The notes beneath the pieces are model-generated. The model saw nothing but the letters and a program-made list of their open reading frames with translations. It made no database searches and was not told where the DNA came from. The position numbers and the translations under genes are program-made. A DNA stretch of 6,509 nt. Origin: Lachnospiraceae bacterium. Lineage in GTDB: Bacteria; Bacillota_A; Clostridia; Lachnospirales; Lachnospiraceae. Positions 1 through 5,370 of this stretch are shown here, in pieces. The stretch is taken from positions 1 to 6,509 of the forward strand of contig JAFYAD010000145.1 of assembly GCA_017540915.1 (NCBI GenBank). The letters run 5' to 3'. Within the stretch, counting starts at the first letter, position 1. The number at the start of each line of letters is the position of its first letter.

Positions 1-6
1 TATAAT
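1..6 (+). promoter_or_regulatory. Candidate -10 element for the tRNA genes
   Basis: A perfect TATAAT lies eight bases before the mature 5' end of tRNA-Glu. That is about the right distance for transcription to begin just ahead of the tRNA. The matching -35 region would be outside the window, so this is only half a promoter. Confidence 0.45.
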
Positions 7-14
7 AAACTAAT

Positions 15-86
15 GGCCCGGTGGTCAAGAGGTTAAGACATCGCCCTTTCACGGCGGTAACACGGGTTCAATTCCCGTCCGGGTCA
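15..86 (+). tRNA. tRNA-Glu (anticodon TTC)
   Basis: A complete cloverleaf can be folded by eye. The acceptor arm GGCCCGG (15-21) pairs with CCGGGTC (79-85), with one G-U pair. The anticodon stem TCGCC/GGCGG (41-45/53-57, with one T-G pair) encloses the seven-base loop CTTTCAC, which places TTC at 48-50. The T-arm shows GGTTCAATTCC. The discriminator base is A86. CCA is not encoded, so it must be added by the CCA-adding enzyme. It delivers glutamate at GAA/GAG codons and is probably co-transcribed with the tRNA-Cys 33 nt downstream. Confidence 0.97.
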
Positions 87-119
87 CTCGATTTATTCAG
101 AACGGGATTTACTAAATAT

Positions 120-190
120 GGTGCTGTAGCCAAGTGGTAAGGCGTGGGACTGCAACTCCCTGATCATCGGTTCAAATCCGTTCAGCACCT
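120..190 (+). tRNA. tRNA-Cys (anticodon GCA)
   Basis: The acceptor arm GGTGCTG (120-126) pairs with CAGCACC (183-189). The anticodon loop CTGCAAC puts GCA at 152-154. The T-arm reads GGTTCAAATCC. The discriminator base is T190, the U73 identity base known for cysteine tRNAs, and this supports the call. The first anticodon-stem pair (145/161) is a T-T mismatch; the other four pairs are sound. CCA is not encoded. The terminator begins three bases after the mature 3' end, so this is the last gene of the tRNA unit. Confidence 0.97.
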
Positions 191-193
191 TCA

Positions 194-226
194 AAAAGCA
201 CTCGCATAGGCGGGTGCTTTTGTTTT
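194..226 (+). terminator. Intrinsic terminator of the tRNA unit
   Basis: AAAAGCACTCGC (194-205) pairs over twelve positions, including one T-G, with GCGGGTGCTTTT (210-221) around the loop ATAG. It is followed by GTTTT. The flanking A and T runs make it potentially bidirectional. It separates the tRNAs from the membrane protein gene that starts 35 bases further on. Confidence 0.9.
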
Positions 227-260
227 ACGGTATATTTTTATAGTATGAGGGTTGTGAAAA

Positions 261-1415
261 ATGCAGCAAGATAAAATGTATTCTTACAAACAGCGGAAGA
301 TATTCGGAGTGGTAGCAGCAGTATTTTTTGCTTTATCAGCAGTGCTTATTTTGACCGGTATTATCATGGACAGCTTCTTTTCCACAGCGAATGTTCCGAC
401 TGCGGTGATAGCGGCAACAGTGATAGGGAGCACGTTTTGCGTTCCTGTATTTTTGATCTCTTTTGTCGGTTTTGTCGACCAGTGTTTTCATATCCGAAGG
501 ATTGAAAAGCATCACGACGGTGATTCAAATTCTTACAAAAAAGACAGCGTGGCTGCTTTTGCAGTATCCCTTGTTTTCTTTGTGATGAGCATCCTGGGAG
601 ACGTGTGGTATTTTTTGAGATGGCAGGTTGAATACAAAGAGGATTCCGCACAGGCCCTGATAATACCGATGTGTATTATTAGCATAATGATCTTAGTGAG
701 AGGGCTTTTGTTTTTCAGGGAAAGAAACACGGAAAAATACATAGACTTTGTAGATGCGAGGGATGGGAGAAAGGTTCGCACCGACATTTTGTCTGCCTGT
801 TTCAGGCTTGTGATCTGGGGAGTGATATCTACTTTTGTCATAGTGCAGGCCGATACCATGACTAAATACATTTATAAAAGTAAGCACGGAAGGTATGAAA
901 AAACAGAGCAGGATTTTCTGGAAAAAGCGACCATTAAAGTTTCTTCGGAAAGCTTAAAGGACGGTGTGTGGGATGTATCCATTGTCGATGCGGACGGAAG
1001 CGGAGAGAATCTGTCTCCGCAGCTTTCTTTTGATGAGGTGGAAGGAGCAGAGTATTATTTTATTTACATGGTAGACGAAAGTGCAAATAACTGGGTTCAC
1101 TGGCAGGCAAAGGTTGAAAAGACACAGTTGGCTTTGGGAGCAAATAAGGCGGAACACAGTGATGATCCGAGTTTCCTATACAGGGGACCATACCCTCCGA
1201 CGGGATCCGGAGAGCATGTTTATACCGTTTATGTATATGCAATGAAGGGAGAGCCCGTTGTAAAGATCGAAGGAGGCATCGGATTCGATGAGCCTTATCT
1301 TGCCGCGGATCTCTTATATTATGATATCCTCAATGTGAGCGATGCATCCTGCAATCCCCACAAGTATGGAAACGTGCTGGCTTACGGATATGTAAGCGGA
1401 ACATACGAACGTTGA
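261..1415 (+). CDS. Five-helix membrane protein with C-terminal PEBP/YbhB-like domain
   Basis: A 384-residue protein. Hydrophobic segments at about 13-36, 47-73, 98-120, 132-152 and 178-197 look like five membrane helices. Basic loops (76-94, 153-174) alternate with poor ones, which predicts N-in and the last 185 residues outside. From about 224 the chain matches the phosphatidylethanolamine-binding protein (PEBP, YbhB/YbcL) pattern: ENLSPQLSF (249-257), an acidic DES (272-274), VHW (279-281), YRGPYPPTGSGEHVY (307-321), and the closing VLAYGYVSGTYER (372-384), which resembles the family's usual C-terminal end. YbhB-type proteins are normally free-standing soluble proteins; the membrane anchor is the odd part. 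The start has GAGGG at 247-251, nine bases before ATG. The substrate or ligand is unknown. PEBP domains bind phospholipid head groups or act as protease or kinase inhibitors in other organisms. The domain call is firm; function is not assigned. Confidence 0.88.
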   Translation: MQQDKMYSYKQRKIFGVVAAVFFALSAVLILTGIIMDSFFSTANVPTAVIAATVIGSTFCVPVFLISFVGFVDQCFHIRRIEKHHDGDSNSYKKDSVAAFAVSLVFFVMSILGDVWYFLRWQVEYKEDSAQALIIPMCIISIMILVRGLLFFRERNTEKYIDFVDARDGRKVRTDILSACFRLVIWGVISTFVIVQADTMTKYIYKSKHGRYEKTEQDFLEKATIKVSSESLKDGVWDVSIVDADGSGENLSPQLSFDEVEGAEYYFIYMVDESANNWVHWQAKVEKTQLALGANKAEHSDDPSFLYRGPYPPTGSGEHVYTVYVYAMKGEPVVKIEGGIGFDEPYLAADLLYYDILNVSDASCNPHKYGNVLAYGYVSGTYER

Positions 1416-1417
1416 TG

Positions 1418-1443
1418 AAAAAATCGGATCAAAAAATCGGATC
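1418..1443. repeat. Two tandem copies of a 13-bp repeat
   Basis: The unit AAAAAATCGGATC occurs twice back to back (1418-1430 and 1431-1443). A third A6 run (1444-1449) follows before the sequence diverges. It starts immediately after the stop of the PEBP-domain gene. Slipped-strand duplication is the simplest explanation. Confidence 0.85.
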
Positions 1444-1471
1444 AAAAAAGCACTCGCGTAAGCTGGGAGCG
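1444..1471 (+). terminator. Broken intrinsic terminator (left arm only)
   Basis: AAAAAAGCACTCGC (1444-1457) repeats the left arm of the tRNA terminator at 193-205. The sequence that follows, GTAAGCTGGGAGCG, does not supply the expected GCGAGTGCTTTT right arm. No T-run follows. It appears to be the terminator of the upstream gene, cut within its right half at about 1463. Confidence 0.45.
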
Positions 1472-1537
1472 TCATAAGACAGTAATGTTTAAGAATTTAA
1501 GAATGGGCCAATATTACTTATTTGACCGGCTGTCCTG

Positions 1538-1648
1538 ATGAACAAGAAAAAACCGTTGGTACGAACTGTCACATCATGCTATAATGAGTCCATGAACATG
1601 ATGCTGTGGTATCAAACTGATCAATATTTTGAAGAAGGTTGTATTTAA
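1538..1648 (+). pseudogene. Possible remnant of a family 2 glycosyltransferase N-terminus
   Basis: From ATG at 1538 a 36-codon reading frame encodes KKKPLVRTVTSCYNESMN near its start, then stops at 1646. This closely resembles the start of family 2 (GT-A) glycosyltransferases, where KPLVSIVTPCYNE forms the first beta strand and the nucleotide-binding loop. The frame diverges after about 20 residues and has no ribosome binding site, so it cannot make an enzyme. A chance match is possible because the stretch is short. The CYNE codons also spell the candidate -10 element listed at 1556-1585, so the two readings compete. Confidence 0.35.
1556..1585 (+). promoter_or_regulatory. Candidate promoter for the acetyltransferase gene
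   Basis: TTGGTA (1556-1561) and an extended TGC-TATAAT (1577-1585) are separated by 18 bases. Short inverted arms CATCATG (1572-1578) and CATGATG (1597-1603) surround the -10 and could be an operator. The expected start near 1592 would give a leader of about 140 nt that contains the 26-bp palindrome. Confidence 0.45.
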
Positions 1649-1669
1649 AATACAAGATATGCTACAAAT

Positions 1670-1695
1670 ACGACCCTCCAAATTTGGAGGGTCGT
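1670..1695. repeat. Perfect 26-bp palindrome in the leader of the acetyltransferase gene
   Basis: ACGACCCTCC (1670-1679) and GGAGGGTCGT (1686-1695) flank AAATTT and form an uninterrupted self-complementary block. As RNA it would fold into a very stable hairpin, but no T-run follows directly (TTCAACG comes next). An ordinary intrinsic terminator is therefore not clear. It could be an attenuator, a dimeric protein site or a scar. Confidence 0.8.
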
Positions 1696-1733
1696 TCAAC
1701 GAAATATGTTTTTTAGATGAGAGAGTTATGAAT

Positions 1734-2198
1734 ATGGTAGAAATGAAAAAGTTGGGCATGGAAAGCTATGATGCTATCTTAGATTTTGATAAGCTTTGCT
1801 TCCCGACAGATTGTTGGAAGGAAGAAGATTGGAAAGATCTGTTAGAAGATGAAAGAGCGACTTACTACGCTTTTGTTGAGGGAGACAAAATAGTTGGGGA
1901 TCTTTTTACGTATAACTGGAGCGGTGAGGATGATTATCTTAAGATCATGAATATTGCAGTGCATCCTGATTACAGAAAACAGGGACTCGCAATGAAACTT
2001 ATGGAGTATGCCAAGGAAGAATACAATGAATCAGACCTAAAGAAAATATGCGCTGAGACAAGAGCAAGCAATACGGCTATGCAGACTGTTTTCGAAAAAT
2101 GTGGTTACAGCCTAAACAAGGTTGAGGAAAATGGTTATAGCAATCCGCCGGAAGATGAATATAAATACGTTTATACAGATGAGATCAATCTAGTATAA
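1734..2198 (+). CDS. GNAT-family N-acetyltransferase
   Basis: A protein of about 154 residues with the Gcn5-related acetyltransferase fold, which transfers an acetyl group from acetyl-CoA to an amine. Motif A is clear: IMNIAVHPDYRKQGLAMKLM (71-90), with the acetyl-CoA pyrophosphate loop R-K-Q-G-L-A (81-86). The second half shows AETRASNTAMQTVFEKCGY (107-125), the usual N-x-x-A...F/Y-E-K-x-G-Y end of RimI-like members. Length and layout are close to RimI-type enzymes, but the substrate cannot be read. ATG 1734 sits eight bases after GAGAGAG (1719-1725). ATG 1728 is only two bases away, and a longer in-frame TTG start at 1629 would translate through the palindrome. Its codons look more A/T-rich than the neighbours', which suggests separate ancestry. 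Its stop lies three bases from the end of the convergent operon. Confidence 0.87.
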   Translation: MVEMKKLGMESYDAILDFDKLCFPTDCWKEEDWKDLLEDERATYYAFVEGDKIVGDLFTYNWSGEDDYLKIMNIAVHPDYRKQGLAMKLMEYAKEEYNESDLKKICAETRASNTAMQTVFEKCGYSLNKVEENGYSNPPEDEYKYVYTDEINLV

Positions 2199-2200
2199 AC
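2169..2200. terminator. Hairpin over the convergent gene ends, possible bidirectional terminator
   Basis: GTTTATACAGAT (2169-2180) pairs with ATCT (2188-2191) and GTATAAAC (2193-2200), with one bulged A, giving a 12-bp stem and a GAGATCA loop. It includes the stop codon of the acetyltransferase gene and lies directly after the minus-strand operon. The stem is A/T-rich and lacks a clean T-run on either side. It is the only terminator-like structure seen where the two units meet. Confidence 0.4.
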
Positions 2201-2201
2201 A

Positions 2202-3875
2202 TCAGCGCATATATTGTCTTGCATTATATTCGGAAAAATTGAATTTCCTGAAATCATTATCGTGTGAGGAATGGTTTTCGTTTCTGCTTCTGTAATGTGT
2301 CCAAAGGTTGTGGTCATCATGCACGCCTTCTTTTTCAAGGGAAGCCCTGTGTTGGGCTACGACGGGAGCTGCATCATAGGAAAGAGAATACGCGACATAT
2401 CTCTGGTCCAGAGAGTTCTCGAGGTTGTATGAGGCTATGTATCTGTCCGGATAGCTGAAAGCAAAGACAGACCAGGTGATGACGACAACCAGTGCCGAAT
2501 ATCTTACAAAAGGCATATTTTCAAAGAAAATATAGGCGATGGTGCCTGCCATTACGAGTGCTATTACTATAAGAGCCCACAGTACATAAACCCTCAGGAA
2601 GGTCAGCCCGTAGACCGAGATATACAGGATCATCCTGTATGCGCTGGATAACAGCATCACATAGGTGCAGACGCAAATGGTGGTGAGCATGATTTTCAGT
2701 ACTTTATTGTCTTTTGAATATTTGCGGCAGATCAGTACCAATGCGAGGTTTATGAGGCATACGAACACCAGCTGGAAGAAACCTTCGTGAGCATATTCCG
2801 CGTAGGTGTAGCCTTTTGGCAGTTCCCCGAAGCCCAGGAAAAGATAGATTATCTGGATCCCGGAGTATATCACGTAAAATATGAGCAGTACAGCGCTTAT
2901 GGTGATGGCGACCATCGGATTGTGAGTCCGCTTATCAGTAACATCTTTTGTCAGCCAGTCGCTCTTGTGGTAGAAACGTTTTATCAGCATGTATCCAAAC
3001 AGGAATATAAAAAATGTAATAAATATGATGTTTATAAAATCCTCGTTAATATCGAAGCTGAAAATGCTATCCAGCACATTTGAGAAAACAGCATCCGACG
3101 AGGCGAGTAACGGCAGTATCACGCACAACAGAGGTACTGTGATGGCAAGACCAATGATCACAGGGAGTATGTTTTCTTTTAGTTTAGATCCCGGGTTTTC
3201 AGAGTCATCCTTTTTCAGACCAAAGGCATCAGCCAAAGGATCGACCACAAAACGCAGGGAAGAAAGGAGAGTACCGAGGATCGCGAAGAAATACCGTGAA
3301 ACATCCCATGTGCTGTCGTCATAGAGATTATATAAAAACATGATAAAAAACAGAGCAAATACAAACAGTTTGTCAAATATGACCAGTGGCACGCTGGTGG
3401 TGGTACATACATGAATGGACAAAGCCATTATAAATGTCATCAATAAGTAGGAGAGCTTCTTTATCTTTTCTCCGGTGGCTTTCAGGAATAAGATGAATCC
3501 ACCTATAGTCGCAGCCGAAAAAACAGGGTAGGTGATACCGTTTTCATTTTTGTAGAGGCAGAAGGTGAATACGACGGCATATGTCAGGCATAGCAGAAGT
3601 CTTGTCAGATACTCGCGCCAGGTGTCGCCGGGGATTTTGTTGATGTTTTCCGAAGGTGCAGCCGATTGAGTGGAAAATACATTAAAGTCAGCGTCTCCGG
3701 CAAAGCTCACGTTTCCCTCTGTACAGGGTGTAGAGAATAGGTTCATGTTTGCTACGGAAGAGCCGTCGTCGGCATTATGCGAATTCAGATCCGGGGTTTC
3801 GTTAAGGGGATTTTTTTTAGGATTCTGATTCTCGTCGGTAGTACTGTCGCTAAAAATGGGGTTATTGTTTTCCAT
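2202..3875 (-). CDS. DUF4173/DUF4153-type polytopic membrane protein
   Basis: 557 residues from the chosen start. Residues 1-85 are polar and Asn/Ser/Thr-rich, probably a disordered cytoplasmic tail. About eleven hydrophobic helices follow between 91 and 475. PKGYTYAEYAHEGFFQLVFV (353-372) and SSAYRMILYISVYGLTFLR (410-428) fit the conserved core of the DUF4173/DUF4153 proteins. The last 80 residues are polar and include a His-rich stretch (518-538) and KFNFSEYNAR, which resembles the family's usual end. Function is unknown for the family. ATG 3875 is preceded by AGGAG with a seven-base gap; the longer frame to 3941 would overlap the upstream gene and has no comparable site. It is the last gene of a three-gene operon, 52 bases after the XRE gene. 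A transporter or envelope-stress role is possible but unproven. The choice between the two DUF names is uncertain. Confidence 0.85.
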   Translation of the reverse strand: MENNNPIFSDSTTDENQNPKKNPLNETPDLNSHNADDGSSVANMNLFSTPCTEGNVSFAGDADFNVFSTQSAAPSENINKIPGDTWREYLTRLLLCLTYAVVFTFCLYKNENGITYPVFSAATIGGFILFLKATGEKIKKLSYLLMTFIMALSIHVCTTTSVPLVIFDKLFVFALFFIMFLYNLYDDSTWDVSRYFFAILGTLLSSLRFVVDPLADAFGLKKDDSENPGSKLKENILPVIIGLAITVPLLCVILPLLASSDAVFSNVLDSIFSFDINEDFINIIFITFFIFLFGYMLIKRFYHKSDWLTKDVTDKRTHNPMVAITISAVLLIFYVIYSGIQIIYLFLGFGELPKGYTYAEYAHEGFFQLVFVCLINLALVLICRKYSKDNKVLKIMLTTICVCTYVMLLSSAYRMILYISVYGLTFLRVYVLWALIVIALVMAGTIAYIFFENMPFVRYSALVVVITWSVFAFSYPDRYIASYNLENSLDQRYVAYSLSYDAAPVVAQHRASLEKEGVHDDHNLWTHYRSRNENHSSHDNDFRKFNFSEYNARQYMR

Positions 3876-3927
3876 GATTTTTCTCCTGGTTTCTATCAGA
3901 TAGCCAAAAGTATTTCCTGTATACGGT

Positions 3928-4191
3928 TTACTCTGTGTCACTCACGTACTCAAACAGATCGCCGGGCTGGCAGTCCAGGATTTCGCAGAGTTTAACGATG
4001 GTGTCTACTTTTATGGCTTTTGCCTTGCCGGTTTTCAATATCGACATGTTGGCCTGGGTTATGCCTACTCTCGCAGCCAGCTCGCCTACGCTCATCTTGC
4101 GTTTCGCCAGCATCACATCGATGTTAAATACCAGACGTCCTTTGACTTCGATTTCTTCTATATTTTCAAGATCAGTTTTATTTCGTCCCAT
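3928..4191 (-). CDS. XRE-family transcriptional regulator (YozG type)
   Basis: An 87-residue single-domain DNA-binding protein. The helix-turn-helix spans MSVGELAARVGITQANMSILKTG (33-55), with the recognition helix at about 45-54. It continues AIKVDTIVKLCEILDCQPGDLFEY (59-82), the standard Cro/C1 ending in the compact YozG-like group. Family members often begin close to the NIDVMLAKRKMS stretch; this one has about 17 extra charged residues (DLENIEEIEVK). AAGGCGG lies nine bases before ATG, in the 13-nt gap after the stop of the DUF2975 gene, so translation is probably coupled. YozG-type regulators are usually paired with a DUF2975 membrane protein, as here. The likely job is to control this operon, though no operator was identified. 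Confidence 0.93.
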   Translation of the reverse strand: MGRNKTDLENIEEIEVKGRLVFNIDVMLAKRKMSVGELAARVGITQANMSILKTGKAKAIKVDTIVKLCEILDCQPGDLFEYVSDTE

Positions 4192-4204
4192 GCTGCACCG
4201 CCTT

Positions 4205-4684
4205 TCAGATAGTAAGCTCGTTCTCTTCCTGTATCAGCGCCGCCTTTACTACCAGATGCGAGAGGGCTGCTGCGCACACTGAAAACGCCGTGCCTATAAA
4301 ACATATCAGTAGCACGATGCCCATCACAAAGGGGTGAGACATATCCTTCATCAAAAAGATCACATTAATGATAAAAAAGTAGATCACGTCAATGATAGCA
4401 AGATATGATATCCATTTGAGATATTTGGCGTTCTCTTCCGAAAAAGATCTGTCTCTGCCGATATTACCGGCTATAAGCCAGCCGAGAAACAGCGTGGCAT
4501 AGCAGGGGATGGCGGTGGTCCATACCAGGATGTGCCATGGCAGTACATTTCTTTCCAGCAATGAGTTCTGCTGTACCAGATAGGCGGTGATGTGGGGAAT
4601 AACACCGAAATAGATGATAAGTCCGCATATGGCTGCGCCAATGATGATAAACTTAAGCCAGAACGAGAGTTCTCTTTGTTTCAT
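4205..4684 (-). CDS. DUF2975 membrane protein (YoaS type)
   Basis: 159 residues with four predicted membrane helices at about 10-30, 52-73, 91-111 and 118-140. IGRDRSFSEENAKYLKWIS (75-93) matches the family hallmark (I-x-R...F-S-x-E-N-x-x-x-L-K). The end, ALIQEENELTI (149-159), is the conserved acidic tail just before the partner XRE gene. The start is well supported: GGAGGT lies seven bases before ATG. It is the first gene of the operon, behind a strong promoter and a long leader. In Bacillus subtilis the comparable pair is YoaS/YozG, whose biochemical function is not known to me. The pairing suggests that the membrane protein senses something or restrains the regulator, which is inference. 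Confidence 0.92.
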   Translation of the reverse strand: MKQRELSFWLKFIIIGAAICGLIIYFGVIPHITAYLVQQNSLLERNVLPWHILVWTTAIPCYATLFLGWLIAGNIGRDRSFSEENAKYLKWISYLAIIDVIYFFIINVIFLMKDMSHPFVMGIVLLICFIGTAFSVCAAALSHLVVKAALIQEENELTI

Positions 4685-4716
4685 GATATTACCTCCGTGG
4701 TGTTTCAGTTGAGATT

Positions 4717-4749
4717 CAGCCGGGGGTGGTTTCTGATGAGCCCCGGCTG
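4717..4749 (-). promoter_or_regulatory. GC-rich hairpin in the operon leader
   Basis: CAGCCGGGG and CCCCGGCTG (4717-4725 and 4741-4749) form a perfect nine-pair, very GC-rich stem with a 15-nt loop. The stem ends about 20 bases before the GGAGGT of the DUF2975 gene. No T-run follows in the transcript, so it is more likely a leader structure or processing signal than a terminator. Confidence 0.6.
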
Positions 4750-4796
4750 TTGATTGTGTACTTCAGGTATTTCCGAAGCAGGGATTTTCTTTTGCA

Positions 4797-4819
4797 AACT
4801 GGAATCTCGGATTCCGGTT
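4797..4819 (-). promoter_or_regulatory. Second hairpin in the operon leader
   Basis: In the minus-strand transcript AACCGGAATC and GATTCCAGTT pair around a CGA loop, with one A-C mismatch. It lies upstream of the GC-rich hairpin. The repeated word TACCTGAAG (minus strand; 4761-4769 and 4827-4835) occurs on either side of it. Confidence 0.45.
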
Positions 4820-4858
4820 CAGCCCCCTTCAGGTACGTCAGTTGCGTTTTATGTTGTG

Positions 4859-4887
4859 ACTATAACATGGTATTTTTATTTTGTCAA
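4859..4887 (-). promoter_or_regulatory. Promoter of the DUF2975-XRE-DUF4173 operon
   Basis: On the minus strand a perfect TTGACA (4882-4887) is followed after exactly 17 bases by TATAGT (4859-4864), with a TG one base before it (extended -10). The surroundings are very A/T-rich. Transcription should begin near 4852, leaving a leader of about 165 nt. It is a near-consensus housekeeping promoter. Confidence 0.8.
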
Positions 4888-5004
4888 TATAAAAATATCG
4901 AATTACGATAAAAATATTATGCAATTCAGAGAAAGACAGCATAAATCTGCTGCCTTGTAACTGTAGAATGCTGTGATTGGTTTCGGATCAAAAAGTTTGC
5001 AATC

Positions 5005-5034
5005 AAAAAAGGAGAAGGTTTGCACCGTCTCCTT
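5005..5034 (-). terminator. Intrinsic terminator after the ribbon-helix-helix gene
   Basis: In the minus-strand transcript AAGGAGA and TCTCCTT pair (5028-5034 with 5009-5015). The loop contains a further GGT/ACC pairing, and TTTTTT follows. The stem begins inside the TAA stop codon of the gene. It closes the SPFH/ribbon-helix-helix unit before the next promoter. Confidence 0.88.
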
Positions 5035-5233
5035 ATTTGATATCCAGCTCGGGAGGTATGTCGATCTCATCGGAGACATACTTCCCATTCTTTTTTCTTT
5101 GTCTTACACATTCCGTCAACAGATACTCGATCTGTCCGTTGACGGAGCGGAAGTCATCTTCGGCCCATGCAGCTATGGCGTCGTAAAGCTTGGCTGAAAG
5201 TCGAAGTGGGACCTGCTTTTTGTTGTCTGCCAT
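5033..5233 (-). CDS. Small ribbon-helix-helix (Arc/MetJ-like) protein
   Basis: A 66-residue protein. [43 protein letters not shown] (6-48) fits the ribbon-helix-helix fold: a short strand (about 6-12), helix A (13-26), a turn with SVNG, and helix B (about 32-47). An acidic, proline-containing tail (55-66) follows. Such proteins bind DNA as dimers, or act as antitoxin-like partners. AAAGGAG sits seven bases before ATG, a strong site. It lies 137 bases downstream of the SPFH gene on the same strand and ends in its own terminator. From memory, close relatives of both proteins occur side by side in Clostridia, which suggests that it regulates or accompanies the SPFH protein. No toxin gene is adjacent. 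Confidence 0.85.
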   Translation of the reverse strand: MADNKKQVPLRLSAKLYDAIAAWAEDDFRSVNGQIEYLLTECVRQRKKNGKYVSDEIDIPPELDIK

Positions 5234-5299
5234 GGGCGAACTCCTTTCGTATGTTTATGGTTGAACGTAGCATAAAATGTAGTCATTTGATATACAGGC

Positions 5300-5350
5300 G
5301 GCAAACGACAGGAACTTGCGGATCAAAGACCGGTAGTTTTGTCGTTTGCC
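5300..5350 (-). promoter_or_regulatory. Long hairpin between the SPFH and ribbon-helix-helix genes
   Basis: GGCAAACGACA (5300-5310) and TGTCGTTTGCC (5340-5350) are perfect inverted arms of eleven bases around 29 bases. The pairing can continue inward with AACT/AGTT (5313-5316/5335-5338) and CGG/CCG (5319-5321/5330-5332). No T-run follows in the minus-strand direction, so it is not a standard terminator. It could be a processing or stability element or a protein-binding site. Confidence 0.65.
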
Positions 5351-5370
5351 CGGGAATATTCTGTGTCTGA

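Noticed and set aside
1418..1457. CRISPR-like array
   Set aside because: Only two directly abutting 13-bp units without spacers; a simple tandem repeat.
1629..1733. Longer acetyltransferase starting at TTG 1629
   Set aside because: It would need a weak TTG start and would translate through the 26-bp palindrome. The GNAT fold begins at about 1740, and ATG 1734 is better placed behind GAGAGAG.
2787..3324. Plus-strand reading frames inside the large membrane protein gene
   Set aside because: They are antisense to a well-supported gene, have no recognisable domain and no convincing start signals.
3876..3941. Longer DUF4173-type protein starting at 3941
   Set aside because: It would overlap the XRE gene. 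ATG 3875 has a good AGGAG at the right spacing, and the extra 22 residues lack family character.
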